A DNA stretch of 30,884 bases from SURF-24 sp964537965 (GTDB taxonomy: Bacteria > Bacteroidota > Ignavibacteria > Ignavibacteriales > SURF-24): contig CAZIDB010000023.1 in NCBI GenBank assembly GCA_964537965.1, positions 1 through 30,884 of the forward strand. The letters run 5' to 3'. The position numbers and the translations under genes were made by a program. Positions 1 through 7,202 of the stretch are shown here, one piece after another; the stretch's first letter is position 1; each line of letters begins with the position of its first letter. The notes under the pieces are model-generated. The model was given only the letters and a program-made list of their open reading frames with translations, was not told the origin of the DNA and made no database searches.

Positions 1-65
1 CATCTATTGGCAGCAGACGAATTGTTGATATGCTTTCAGGTGAACAACTGCCGAGAATTTGCTGA
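1..65 (+). CDS. C-terminal end of an unidentified protein (partial)
   Basis: Reading from base 3, an open frame enters from the left edge and ends at TGA 63-65. It encodes about 20 residues, ending in SGEQLPRIC. The other two forward frames are less protein-like, and the stop is followed by an AT-rich non-coding stretch. The family is not recognised. It would be convergent with the histidine kinase on the minus strand. With so few residues this is a tentative call. Confidence 0.35.
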   Translation, partial: SIGSRRIVDMLSGEQLPRIC

Positions 66-183
66 ACTTTTAATCGAACACGGATCGTTATGATTCTTAT
101 GATATATTATGATCTGTGTTAATCATAAAGATCATAAAAATCTGCGTTCTATTTTCTTATGATTAAATCAGTGTCAGGATGGT
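66..183. repeat. AT-rich convergent spacer with inverted repeats
   Basis: The spacer lies between the ends of a plus-strand and a minus-strand gene. It holds many copies of TTATGATT/AATCATAA. One perfect pair, TTATGATC (107-114) and GATCATAA (130-137), can form a stem with a 15-base loop. Termination for both genes is plausible, but no clean T-tract was seen. Confidence 0.5.
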
Positions 184-1605
184 TTATTCAAACAGATAGT
201 GCGTATAAATATTCTTGTACTCGCGTTTTTCATCATCAGTATCGGCATCTTCAAATTTTGCCGGGAGTTCAACGGTGAATGTGCTTCCTTTTCCAACTTC
301 GCTGTCAACCGTAATTGTTCCGCCGTTCTTTCTTACAATTTCTCTCACAAGATTTAATCCTAACCCTGTTCCAATCTGCTCCATTTGTTTTGCTTCTTTT
401 GTACGGTAGAATTCTTCAAAGATTAAATCCAGGTCTTTAGCTGCAATTCCAATTCCGGTATCCGAAATAGAAAAACCAAAGCTTAATCTTTTCTTAAAGA
501 TTTTTATCTTAACAATACCGGCGTCTGGTGTATAACGCAAGGCGTTGCTCAACAGATTATCAATTACCTTTTCAATCCCGGCTTTATCAATTTCAACTTC
601 AAACTCTGTTTCCGGAAAAATTACGAACAGCTTAATGCCTTTTGCCAAAGCATATGATTGCTGCTGCTTTACAACCTGCGAAAGCAATTCTCCGAAATCA
701 ACTTTTTCCAAGACTGGCTTTTCTGCCGACAAATTATATTGTGTAATTGCAATCATCTCCTTAACCATCCGGAGGACCTGGTCAGAACGACGTTCTGCAC
801 GAACAATTAAATCAAATATTTCCGGTTTAATATCATCCTTGTACAAATCCTTAACTACTTCAAGCGTACTTTTAATTGCGGTTATAGGGGCTTTTATTTC
901 ATGTGCAGAAAATCTGAATGCTTTGTTCCTGTCATCAATTGCATTTTCAAGCTCAAGGTTTTTTTCATCTATAATTTTTTTTAATTGACGGTAGCGAATC
1001 ATAAAATTATTTATGATGTATATTGAAGAAAAGTTTATAATGAAAAACGCAGCGATTGATATCATCATTATCTCAAAAGGAACGGGCGTACCCAATAACG
1101 GATAGATATCAACAAGATTAAAGTATTCAAACAATGACCAGATTAGTAAAACTACCGAAGCCAATACTGCGTTTACATAGGGTAGGATTGCTCCCGGGAA
1201 AAGAATACCGGAGAGAATAACCTGAACCATATATAGAAAGTAAAAGGGATTTGCAACTCCACCGGAGTAATGAATAATAAATGAAATTAAAATAAAGTCA
1301 TTAAAAATCTGAACCTCAGCAAAACCTAATTCCTTGTATTCAGTGGTGAATGGTACAAATCTCCAAAGGAAAAAATAAACCAGATTAAGAACCGCGAGGA
1401 TAATTGTAGTAACAATAAGTTCGTTATAGGCAATTGGAAACTTAAACATACCTTCTCCTATTGCTATAGAAGAAAGCAGGCCAAAAATAGCAATCCATCT
1501 TAGATTAATATACCAACCGGTTCTTAATCGCAAATCCTCAACAGTATGAAACGGTAGTTTGATTGCTGAGCGCATTTTAGGAAACATTAATCTTGGATTT
1601 ATCAT
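184..1605 (-). CDS. RegB/PrrB-like membrane sensor histidine kinase
   Basis: This 473-aa protein has about six hydrophobic segments between residues 33 and 200, then a cytoplasmic kinase: H-box SAHEIKAPI (phospho-acceptor H235), N-box around N354, G1 DTGIGI 382-387 and G2 GTGLGL 412-417. Residues 115-121 read GGVANPF, between membrane segments. This matches the GGxxNPF heptapeptide by which RegB/PrrB/ActS kinases sense the quinone pool. The redox cysteine of RegB near the H-box is absent (FRFSAHEIK). It lies 36 bases downstream of the hydrogenase maturation protease on the same strand, so it may be the last gene of that operon. No response regulator lies beside it; the partner must be outside the window. 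The ATG at 1605 lacks a clear Shine-Dalgarno site, and M7 or M11 are alternatives. The kinase call is secure; the quinone-sensing role is inferred from the motif. Confidence 0.88.
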   Translation of the reverse strand: MINPRLMFPKMRSAIKLPFHTVEDLRLRTGWYINLRWIAIFGLLSSIAIGEGMFKFPIAYNELIVTTIILAVLNLVYFFLWRFVPFTTEYKELGFAEVQIFNDFILISFIIHYSGGVANPFYFLYMVQVILSGILFPGAILPYVNAVLASVVLLIWSLFEYFNLVDIYPLLGTPVPFEIMMISIAAFFIINFSSIYIINNFMIRYRQLKKIIDEKNLELENAIDDRNKAFRFSAHEIKAPITAIKSTLEVVKDLYKDDIKPEIFDLIVRAERRSDQVLRMVKEMIAITQYNLSAEKPVLEKVDFGELLSQVVKQQQSYALAKGIKLFVIFPETEFEVEIDKAGIEKVIDNLLSNALRYTPDAGIVKIKIFKKRLSFGFSISDTGIGIAAKDLDLIFEEFYRTKEAKQMEQIGTGLGLNLVREIVRKNGGTITVDSEVGKGSTFTVELPAKFEDADTDDEKREYKNIYTHYLFE

Positions 1606-1641
1606 TTGTTAACTAAAATATTTCGTTGGTAAAAAGCCATT

Positions 1642-2124
1642 TTAAACATTATGTACATGAGTATTAACAAAAAAGCTGTTTATTGCCTGAAGTACTTCGT
1701 CCGAGATAATATCGAAAAATTTCATTGAATGTGGTTGTATGCCCAGGTAGAAAAACTCAAACGGTTGATGCTGCTTCAAATAATTTTCAATCATTTTAAT
1801 TGAGAAAGTATGAGTGCTGATGCTAAGGGAATCAACTTCTTCGGATGAAAGAATTTTTATTGTTCCCGGTGTTTCCCCAACAAGAATTGTATCAATGAAG
1901 ATAATAGCCTTTGTATTCAGTTCTAAAATTTTTTCAAGATAATTTTCAGGATTTGTTCCGGCTTTAATAAAATTAGCATCGGAAAATAATAATGAAAGTT
2001 TTAATTGATCTAACAGCATTAAACCTGCAGCGTCATCTCCTTTATATTCATTACCCAAACCGATAAAGATTAATTCTTTATTTGTGTACTTATTAAGGAG
2101 GCTTTGTAAATCGCTAATGTTCAT
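1642..2124 (-). CDS. hycI: HycI-type [NiFe]-hydrogenase maturation protease
   Basis: This 160-aa protein belongs to the endopeptidase family that removes the C-terminal extension of a hydrogenase large subunit after nickel insertion. The N-terminal signature GLGNEYKGDDAAG (residues 22-34), FIDTI with D78, and STHT with H105 correspond to the nickel-ligating Asp/Asp/His set of HycI/HybD, and FYLGIQP matches HycI. Its likely substrate is the large subunit at 9010-10197, which has a 34-residue tail after its DPCxxC motif. It is next to last on the minus-strand run and nine bases after the NuoI-like gene. Group 4 hydrogenases are commonly processed by a protease encoded in the same operon, which fits here. 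Confidence 0.9.
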   Translation of the reverse strand: MNISDLQSLLNKYTNKELIFIGLGNEYKGDDAAGLMLLDQLKLSLLFSDANFIKAGTNPENYLEKILELNTKAIIFIDTILVGETPGTIKILSSEEVDSLSISTHTFSIKMIENYLKQHQPFEFFYLGIQPHSMKFFDIISDEVLQAINSFFVNTHVHNV

Positions 2125-2133
2125 AACGATTAC

Positions 2134-2736
2134 TCAAAACTCATCTGCAACAACAACCAGATGCCTGCATTTGGGGCAGACTTGTTTTATATAATCTTCT
2201 CTTCTTATTCTGCTTTTAACTGTTGATTCTTCGATAAAGGAAAACTCCTTTTGTAGTTCCAATAAAAAATTGGGATGAGAAAAAGCTTTTGCACCAAGTC
2301 TGTCTTTAACCCATATTAAATGATCCCGGCAGGCAATAAATTCACCGCATATTTCACAGTAAACAGATTCTTTCTCAACCGATTCAAAAACTTCCGGGGA
2401 CTTTGTTGTTGTAACAAATAAGGAATATTGATTTGAAAGCTTTATGCCTTTTTGAGTAATACATTTTTCTTCGCACTGCCCGCAGTTTATACATGAACAG
2501 TAATCAACCGTTAGTGTCCTTATTTTTTTGGGTTTATCATCTGTAATAGTTATTGCCGTTGCCGGGCATACCTGTGCGCAGGTTCCGCATCCAATGCAGT
2601 ATTCTTTAAAATATTTTGGTTTGCCCCTGTATTCTGGAGGAGCAGTGTAAGGCTTTGCGGGAAATTGCGTTGTGTAAGGCGGCGAGAAGAAAGAAGTAAG
2701 AGCTTCTTTTATCTCTCTTATTTTGGGTAAGTACAT
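2134..2736 (-). CDS. mbhN: NuoI/MbhN-like 2[4Fe-4S] subunit with a cysteine-rich tail
   Basis: This 200-aa protein has two ferredoxin clusters: CIGCGTCAQVCP around residues 47-58 and CSCINCGQCEEKC around 80-92. Its N-terminal segment KYFKEYCIGCG resembles NuoI, HycF and MbhN, the subunit that hands electrons to the NuoB-like small subunit. Unlike a minimal MbhN it has about 100 further residues with two CxxC pairs (CEICG and CPKCRH) that look like a zinc ribbon or a rubredoxin-like site. Shine-Dalgarno CCGGAG precedes the ATG. A 294-base repeat-filled gap separates it from mrpG upstream, so it may have its own transcript or simply tolerate an insertion in the operon. The role in the hydrogenase is inferred from fold and position. 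Confidence 0.85.
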   Translation of the reverse strand: MYLPKIREIKEALTSFFSPPYTTQFPAKPYTAPPEYRGKPKYFKEYCIGCGTCAQVCPATAITITDDKPKKIRTLTVDYCSCINCGQCEEKCITQKGIKLSNQYSLFVTTTKSPEVFESVEKESVYCEICGEFIACRDHLIWVKDRLGAKAFSHPNFLLELQKEFSFIEESTVKSRIRREDYIKQVCPKCRHLVVVADEF

Positions 2737-3030
2737 TTTCTACTCCGGATAAAATATTTATTTAAGTAGCCAACGATCAACTTCCTATTGGTTATTGGAA
2801 ATTGGTAATTGGATATTGGTCATTTATTTAAACATTCAATAGCCAATGCACCACTCTCAATATCCAAATGGTTATTGGTAATTGGATATTGGTCATTTAT
2901 TTAAACGTTCAAAGCCAATGCAAAACTCTCAATATCCAAATGGTTATTGGAAATTGGAAATTGGTCATTTATTTAAACGTTCAATAGCCAACACACAATG
3001 CTCAATGATCAATTGATTTGTCTGTAATCA
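2737..3030. repeat. Imperfect 72-80 bp tandem repeats inside the hydrogenase operon
   Basis: Three copies begin with GGTTATTGG at 2790, 2870 and 2942. Each continues through a TTGG-rich stretch, GGTCATTTATTTAAAC, TTCAATAGCCAA and CTCAATATCCAAAT. Copy 1 is 80 bases, copy 2 is 72, and copy 3 is partial. On the minus strand the text is CCAAT-rich. No open frame longer than about 60 codons was found here. It separates mrpG from the NuoI-like gene. Confidence 0.85.
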
Positions 3031-3399
3031 TCATAAATTCGTTTCTTCACTTATAAATGCTTCTTCTTTCAGTTCTTTATCTTTTGCATATGTATCAATA
3101 ATTGATTCTTTTGTTAGTGCTATTCCACTTCGGTGTGCTGCTCTTGAAATTGCATGCGCAGCAACTGGCGAAGTAAGAAATATAAATACTATTCCGAGTA
3201 CTGCCTTAAAGCCAAAGCTTGTAAATCCCTGGATGAATAATACTCCAAGCAAAATTCCTGCTGAACCGAATGTGACGCATTTTGTTGCGGCCTGAAGCCT
3301 GTTATAAACATCCGGAAGCCTTACTAATCCAAGAACGCCAAGGAAATCAAAGGCAACTCCGATGCATATTAAAATTATTCCGATAGTTTCATTAATCAT
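3031..3399 (-). CDS. mrpG: Mrp antiporter subunit G-like protein (MbhC equivalent)
   Basis: This 122-aa protein has three hydrophobic helices and the MrpG/MnhG/PhaG signature: GLVRLPDVYNRLQAATK near residues 24-40, then LGVLF and FLTSPVAAHAISRAA. In Mbh-type complexes this small subunit helps form the sodium-transport part of the membrane arm. The ATG at 3399 overlaps the end of mrpF by eight bases and has a strong Shine-Dalgarno, GGGAGG. The C-terminal 25 residues are charged and probably cytoplasmic. It is the last antiporter gene before the repeat-filled gap. Confidence 0.92.
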   Translation of the reverse strand: MINETIGIILICIGVAFDFLGVLGLVRLPDVYNRLQAATKCVTFGSAGILLGVLFIQGFTSFGFKAVLGIVFIFLTSPVAAHAISRAAHRSGIALTKESIIDTYAKDKELKEEAFISEETNL

Positions 3400-3730
3400 C
3401 TAACTGCCTCCCTTCAAGAATTTTTGCAAATGAAATTGAAGCAACGAAACTTAACAGCGCCCAGATTAAACCAATATCCATAAAGAATGATTCTTTGTAG
3501 TATAATCCCAAAAGCGCAAGCATTCCTATAATCAATATCCCAAGAATATCTACGGCAATAATTCTATCTGCCGGAGTTGGCCCGATGATTACACGGTAAA
3601 GAATAAATAATGCTGCAAAAAGTATAACGTTTATCAACTTGACAAGTAGTTCTCCCTGGTAGTAGAAGAAATTGAAATATATAAAGACCAGAAGTAATAA
3701 TACTCCTATTATCCATCTTAGAAATTTCAT
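3392..3730 (-). CDS. mrpF: Mrp antiporter subunit F-like protein (MbhB equivalent)
   Basis: This 112-aa protein has three membrane segments. RVIIGPTPADRIIAVDILG in the middle is the MrpF/MnhF/PhaF hallmark, and ESFFMDIGLIWALLSFVASISFAKILEG forms the last helix. With MrpE and MrpG it belongs to the sodium-translocation part of Mrp and Mbh complexes. The ATG at 3730 overlaps the end of mrpE by four bases and follows GGAGGTGTTTGA, a near-ideal ribosome binding site. The length fits the family. Confidence 0.92.
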   Translation of the reverse strand: MKFLRWIIGVLLLLVFIYFNFFYYQGELLVKLINVILFAALFILYRVIIGPTPADRIIAVDILGILIIGMLALLGLYYKESFFMDIGLIWALLSFVASISFAKILEGRQLDD

Positions 3731-4242
3731 TCAAACACCTCCGAAAGAATTTTGTCAAACTTAAGAGATATGTTTCTTGTGTTTTCAGTAATGTCTGTTG
3801 GTTCTTTAGAAACGATATCAATCCAGTGTATATATAATTCTCCTGCCTCGGGATTTATATCAACCGACATTGTACCCGGTGTTAATGTAATTGAATCGGC
3901 AAGAACAGTAAGTGCTGATTCTTTAGTAAGAGTTGTTTTAATTTTTACAATACCTGGTTTAATCGGCAACATTGGATGAAGCACTATGTAAGCAACATGC
4001 AGGTTGGCTTTTATCATCTCCCAGATAAAAACAAAAAGATATTTGATAAATGCCAGAATCCTAGGTAATAATTTTTTCTTCTTAACTGTTGTAATAAGAA
4101 ACCTTCCTGCGATTAAAGAAACAGCTAGTGACAAAACCAGACCGGTAATAACCTCCTGAATATCCGATGCAGAGGTAAGTGCTATCCATACTAAAAATGA
4201 AAGCACAAAAACTGTAAGCTTACTTTTTGTTTCAAGTTTCAT
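3727..4242 (-). CDS. mrpE: Mrp antiporter subunit E-like protein (MbhA equivalent)
   Basis: This 171-aa protein of the MrpE/MnhE family has two N-terminal hydrophobic segments, a third around FIKYLFVFIWEMIKANLHVAYIVLHP, and a soluble C-terminal domain with TLTPGTMSVDI and LYIHWIDI, both typical of MrpE. The ATG at 4242 was chosen because GGAAAG lies just before it and it comes one base after the mrpD stop. A TTG at 4260 would add six residues and overlap mrpD by 17 bases, and it has no better binding site. It is part of the E-F-G trio at the 3' end of the antiporter set, in the same order as Mrp operons. Confidence 0.9.
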   Translation of the reverse strand: MKLETKSKLTVFVLSFLVWIALTSASDIQEVITGLVLSLAVSLIAGRFLITTVKKKKLLPRILAFIKYLFVFIWEMIKANLHVAYIVLHPMLPIKPGIVKIKTTLTKESALTVLADSITLTPGTMSVDINPEAGELYIHWIDIVSKEPTDITENTRNISLKFDKILSEVFE

Positions 4243-4243
4243 T

Positions 4244-5719
4244 TTACTTTCCGGCAACAAGATTTATATAATTAGTTTTATTCATTATAACATTAACAAC
4301 AGGATCTAAAGTAACTTCTTTTATCCCGGGAACAACAAGAAGACTTGTGGCAAGACATAACACAGCAAGAATTATCATAGCGGATTTCATTCTCCATCCA
4401 ATCTTAACATCCGAGTGTTCAACAATATTTTCACCTCTGAAGCCATACCGTTGTACCTTCATGAATGAAGCAAGGGTAAGAATGCTGCCAAGCACGGCAA
4501 ACAATGCATAAACCGGGTGACCAATCTGAATTGCCGCGATGATTATAATAAGCTTACTGAAGAATCCGTTAAATGGCGGAATGCCTGATATTGATAATGA
4601 TGCAACAAGAGAAGTGCTCGTAGTATAAGGTAAAAGCTTTGTTAAGTTTCCCATCTTTCTTAAATCTCTTGTGTTAAGCACCATTTCAACTGTACCTGCA
4701 TTGTAAAACAAAAGAGATTTAAAAATTGCATGATTAAATAAGTGAAATATTGCACCTAATATTCCCAAAGGTGTTGCTAACCCTATTCCCAATAAAATAT
4801 ATCCAATCTGACTAATACTATGGTAAGCAAGCAACCGTTTTAAATCCCATTGCCCGATTGCCAGAAGTACGCCTACCATTATCGAAACAGCACCCAGGAT
4901 AAGAAAGGCGTCTGTAAATATTTTTGGAGCGCCAAGTATATTATAGAAAATTCTTATTATGACGTAAATGCCGAGAGCTTTAATTAAAACTCCGGAAAGC
5001 ATGGAAGAGATGGGTGCGGGAGCCGATGAGTGAGCATCCGGAAGCCATGCATGGAAAGGCATTATTGCCGCTTTAAGTCCAAATCCGGCAAGAAAGAGCC
5101 CGCCAATCCAGTTTACTACTTTGGGGTCAACATTTTTAATTGTTTCTGCAACCATTGCCATATTTAAATTTGATGTAGCACTATAAGTTACTCCGATTGC
5201 AATTAAAATAATTGTTGATGAAACCGAACCCATTACTGCGTACTTAAAGGACGCTTCAAACTCTTCGGCTTTACCACCGTATGCTACTAAAGCGAAAGCA
5301 GCAAACAATGCAATTTCCATGAAGACGAAAAGATTAAATAAATCTCCCGTTATAATAACACCGTTCATTCCTGTTACAAGAAGCATAAACAAGGAGTAGT
5401 ATCGCCAGTCTTCACGCATATGACGAATATAGTTGACCGAAAATAAAAGTGATGTGAAAGTAATTATACTTACCATAATAAGAACAAACGATGAAAGAGA
5501 ATCAACGACAAGGACGATTCCAATTGGCAAATTCCACCCGCTCATTGAATAAGTTTGAGCCTGATTTCTGCCGGTTATAAAAACAAAAACGGAAAGAATC
5601 ATAATAACAATTGAGGATACAAAAGATAATATTACGGCCCAATCGTCTTTTTCACTTGCTATCAGCGTTATTATAAATGCGGCCAGCAAGGGGATAATAA
5701 TAAAATATGGAAGTATCAT
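4244..5719 (-). CDS. mrpD: Mrp antiporter subunit D-like protein (MbhH/NuoN-like)
   Basis: This 491-aa protein has about 14 membrane helices and is one of two large antiporter-type subunits in the operon. It keeps the ion-pathway residues expected of the family: the Glu in LFNLFVFMEI (E135), the Lys in AGFGLKAAIMPFHAWLPD (K216), the Lys in SGVLIKALG (K247), and the loop HSISQIGYILLGIG. The ATG overlaps the end of mrpC by four bases and has the strong Shine-Dalgarno AAGGAGG. In Mbh the MrpD-like subunit sits in the membrane arm next to the hydrogenase module and is thought to move protons. All key charges are present, unlike the ND5-like partner at 7203-9020. Confidence 0.93.
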   Translation of the reverse strand: MILPYFIIIPLLAAFIITLIASEKDDWAVILSFVSSIVIMILSVFVFITGRNQAQTYSMSGWNLPIGIVLVVDSLSSFVLIMVSIITFTSLLFSVNYIRHMREDWRYYSLFMLLVTGMNGVIITGDLFNLFVFMEIALFAAFALVAYGGKAEEFEASFKYAVMGSVSSTIILIAIGVTYSATSNLNMAMVAETIKNVDPKVVNWIGGLFLAGFGLKAAIMPFHAWLPDAHSSAPAPISSMLSGVLIKALGIYVIIRIFYNILGAPKIFTDAFLILGAVSIMVGVLLAIGQWDLKRLLAYHSISQIGYILLGIGLATPLGILGAIFHLFNHAIFKSLLFYNAGTVEMVLNTRDLRKMGNLTKLLPYTTSTSLVASLSISGIPPFNGFFSKLIIIIAAIQIGHPVYALFAVLGSILTLASFMKVQRYGFRGENIVEHSDVKIGWRMKSAMIILAVLCLATSLLVVPGIKEVTLDPVVNVIMNKTNYINLVAGK

Positions 5720-6054
5720 CCTTGCAGCCTCCTTATCTTAGTAATATCAAATGTTTTATACTTATCGAAGATTTTAATAGCAAGGGCTACAATCATTGCC
5801 GTTGTTCCTAATTCAATTACAATTGATGTCAACACCAAAGCCTGAGGCAGAGGATCTACCATGCTTACCACTTCTTTTCCTTCTGAAAGAATCGGGTATA
5901 TCGAGTTAGCCTTATAACCGACAAGAACTAAAAATAGATTTGCCGCATAACCCATTATTCCAAGTGACAAAATAATTTTTACAATATCTCTTTTAGTTAA
6001 TACTCCGTATAAACCAACAAGAAAGAGAATGAAGCAGAGAACATAAATTGTCAT
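5716..6054 (-). CDS. mrpC: Mrp antiporter subunit C-like protein (MbhG/NuoK-like)
   Basis: This 112-aa protein has three helices and is homologous to NuoK and MnhC. The segment DPLPQALVLTSIVIELGTTAMIVALAIKI is the MrpC signature, and LYGVLTKRDIVKIILSLGIMGYAANLFLV covers the first half. The translation signal AAGGAGAATAGAT lies inside the last codons of mrpB, so the two are probably translationally coupled. It is a core membrane subunit between the MrpB and MrpD parts. Confidence 0.92.
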   Translation of the reverse strand: MTIYVLCFILFLVGLYGVLTKRDIVKIILSLGIMGYAANLFLVLVGYKANSIYPILSEGKEVVSMVDPLPQALVLTSIVIELGTTAMIVALAIKIFDKYKTFDITKIRRLQG

Positions 6055-6056
6055 AT

Positions 6057-6500
6057 CTATTCTCCTTTCTCAGTTTTTACTTTTGCCAGGAACCAGACGA
6101 CAAGAAAAAGAGTAAGTCCCACTTTAACGCCAATTATTATATTCAACGGTAATATTGTTCCTGAACTGATAAGGTGAAAAACTGTTCCGTGATTAATAAA
6201 ATTTGCCAGGAATGAACCACCCAGACTGATTCCCAGAATTCCCATAATAAGAAACAATGTTGCAGCAGTTGCCTCAACATCCTGTAGCAGGGGAATGTTT
6301 AGCCAGCCGGTAGTGTAGTCGCTCCCGTAAGCCAGCATAACATTTAAAAGCGCAAGGGCAATAATTACACCACCGCCAAATCCCCCGCCTGGAGTTAAAT
6401 GACCATGAAAGATTATATAAAACCCATATAGTATAATAAGCCAGACTGTAATTCTTGTAACAGTTTTAACAATAATTGTCATTCCTTCATGCTTTTCCAT
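6057..6500 (-). CDS. mrpB: Mrp antiporter subunit B-like protein (MbhF equivalent)
   Basis: This 147-aa protein has four helices and the MnhB signature HGHLTPGGGFGGGVIIALALL around residues 28-48, plus LANFINHGTVFHLISSGTILPLNIIIGVKVG near the C-terminus. The ATG at 6500 is preceded by AAGGAAGG and overlaps the upstream MbhD/E-like gene by 14 bases. The length and fold fit the family. In Mrp and Mbh complexes this subunit belongs to the sodium module. Confidence 0.93.
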   Translation of the reverse strand: MEKHEGMTIIVKTVTRITVWLIILYGFYIIFHGHLTPGGGFGGGVIIALALLNVMLAYGSDYTTGWLNIPLLQDVEATAATLFLIMGILGISLGGSFLANFINHGTVFHLISSGTILPLNIIIGVKVGLTLFLVVWFLAKVKTEKGE

Positions 6501-7041
6501 TGCTGCCTTCCTTCTCAGGAGTTTTTTTAATTCGCAGGATTGTTAATGTGCCGAGTATCGCGGAAAATAAAACAGTTACTTCGCCAAGAGTATCGTACGC
6601 ACGATAATCCAGAATTATTGCTGCTACAAGGTTTGCCGCTCCTGTTTGTCCCGCACCGTTATCAAGGTAGTATTGAGCCGTGCTCATTATCGGCTTCCCG
6701 AATTCAGGGATGGAGTTGAGAACTGAAATTGTGAAATATAAAACAGCGCCAAGTGTAATGATTGTTAATCCGATCATAATCATGTTAACTTTTGATGGTT
6801 CTTCCTGGTGATAGTCTTTTTTTATGAAAGCTTTAATGAGAATAATAAGAGCAAAGATTTCAAACAGAAACTGGACAACAGCCAGATCGGGAGCCTGCAA
6901 AAAAAGGAATGAGATTGATACACCAAGTCCAACAACACCAACAGCTACAATTGAAGAAAGTATATCCTTTATTTCAAGCGCAACAATTGATGCAACGATC
7001 ATAAAAATGAGAATGAATGTAATCCAAGTTTCAACAGGCAT
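6487..7041 (-). CDS. MbhD/MbhE-like fusion (C-terminal region of MrpA)
   Basis: This 184-aa membrane protein matches the part of MrpA that follows the ND5-like domain; Mbh complexes encode it as MbhD and MbhE. Residues 1-75 match the MbhD part, with QAPDLAVVQFLFEIFALIIL. Residues from about 88 match the MbhE part, with NLVAAIILDYRAYDTLGEVTVLF, a strong MrpA/MbhE signature. Fusing the two into one protein is a variation on the archaeal split. The ATG at 7041 follows CGGAG. It is separated from the ND5-like gene by a 161-base repeat-bearing spacer, whereas the next gene overlaps it. Confidence 0.88.
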   Translation of the reverse strand: MPVETWITFILIFMIVASIVALEIKDILSSIVAVGVVGLGVSISFLFLQAPDLAVVQFLFEIFALIILIKAFIKKDYHQEEPSKVNMIMIGLTIITLGAVLYFTISVLNSIPEFGKPIMSTAQYYLDNGAGQTGAANLVAAIILDYRAYDTLGEVTVLFSAILGTLTILRIKKTPEKEGSNGKA

Positions 7042-7202
7042 ATGCGCTCCGTCTTTATTTAGGTGAACAAGAACACCGTACTGATATGTACTTCGTCATT
7101 CACTATTTCTTACTTGCCTGTGCAAGCAGGTTCGATATTCGAAGTTCTCTTAATAACGAATATCGGACACTGAATATCGAACACCGAAGTAACTTCATCT
7201 TA
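7042..7202. repeat. Repeat-bearing spacer inside the hydrogenase operon
   Basis: The spacer holds a CTTGC/GCAAG hairpin (7113-7126) and a perfect 11-bp inverted repeat, GTTCGATATTC (7130-7140) with GAATATCGAAC (7172-7182). It also has two tandem 14-base units beginning GAATATCG (7158-7171 and 7172-7185). No gene was found. A similar CTTGCCTG-TGCAAGCAGG core occurs at 29304-29323. Confidence 0.75.

Noticed and set aside
545..988. 147-codon plus-strand frame inside the histidine kinase
   Set aside because: It is antisense to a kinase with all conserved boxes, has no binding site and shows no family motif.
2790..3013. Possible CRISPR-like array
   Set aside because: The units are 72-80 bases with no short constant repeat alternating with unique spacers, and no cas gene is near.
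3564..3821. 85-codon minus-strand frame across the mrpE/mrpF junction
   Set aside because: It is an out-of-frame shadow of two clearly homologous Mrp genes.
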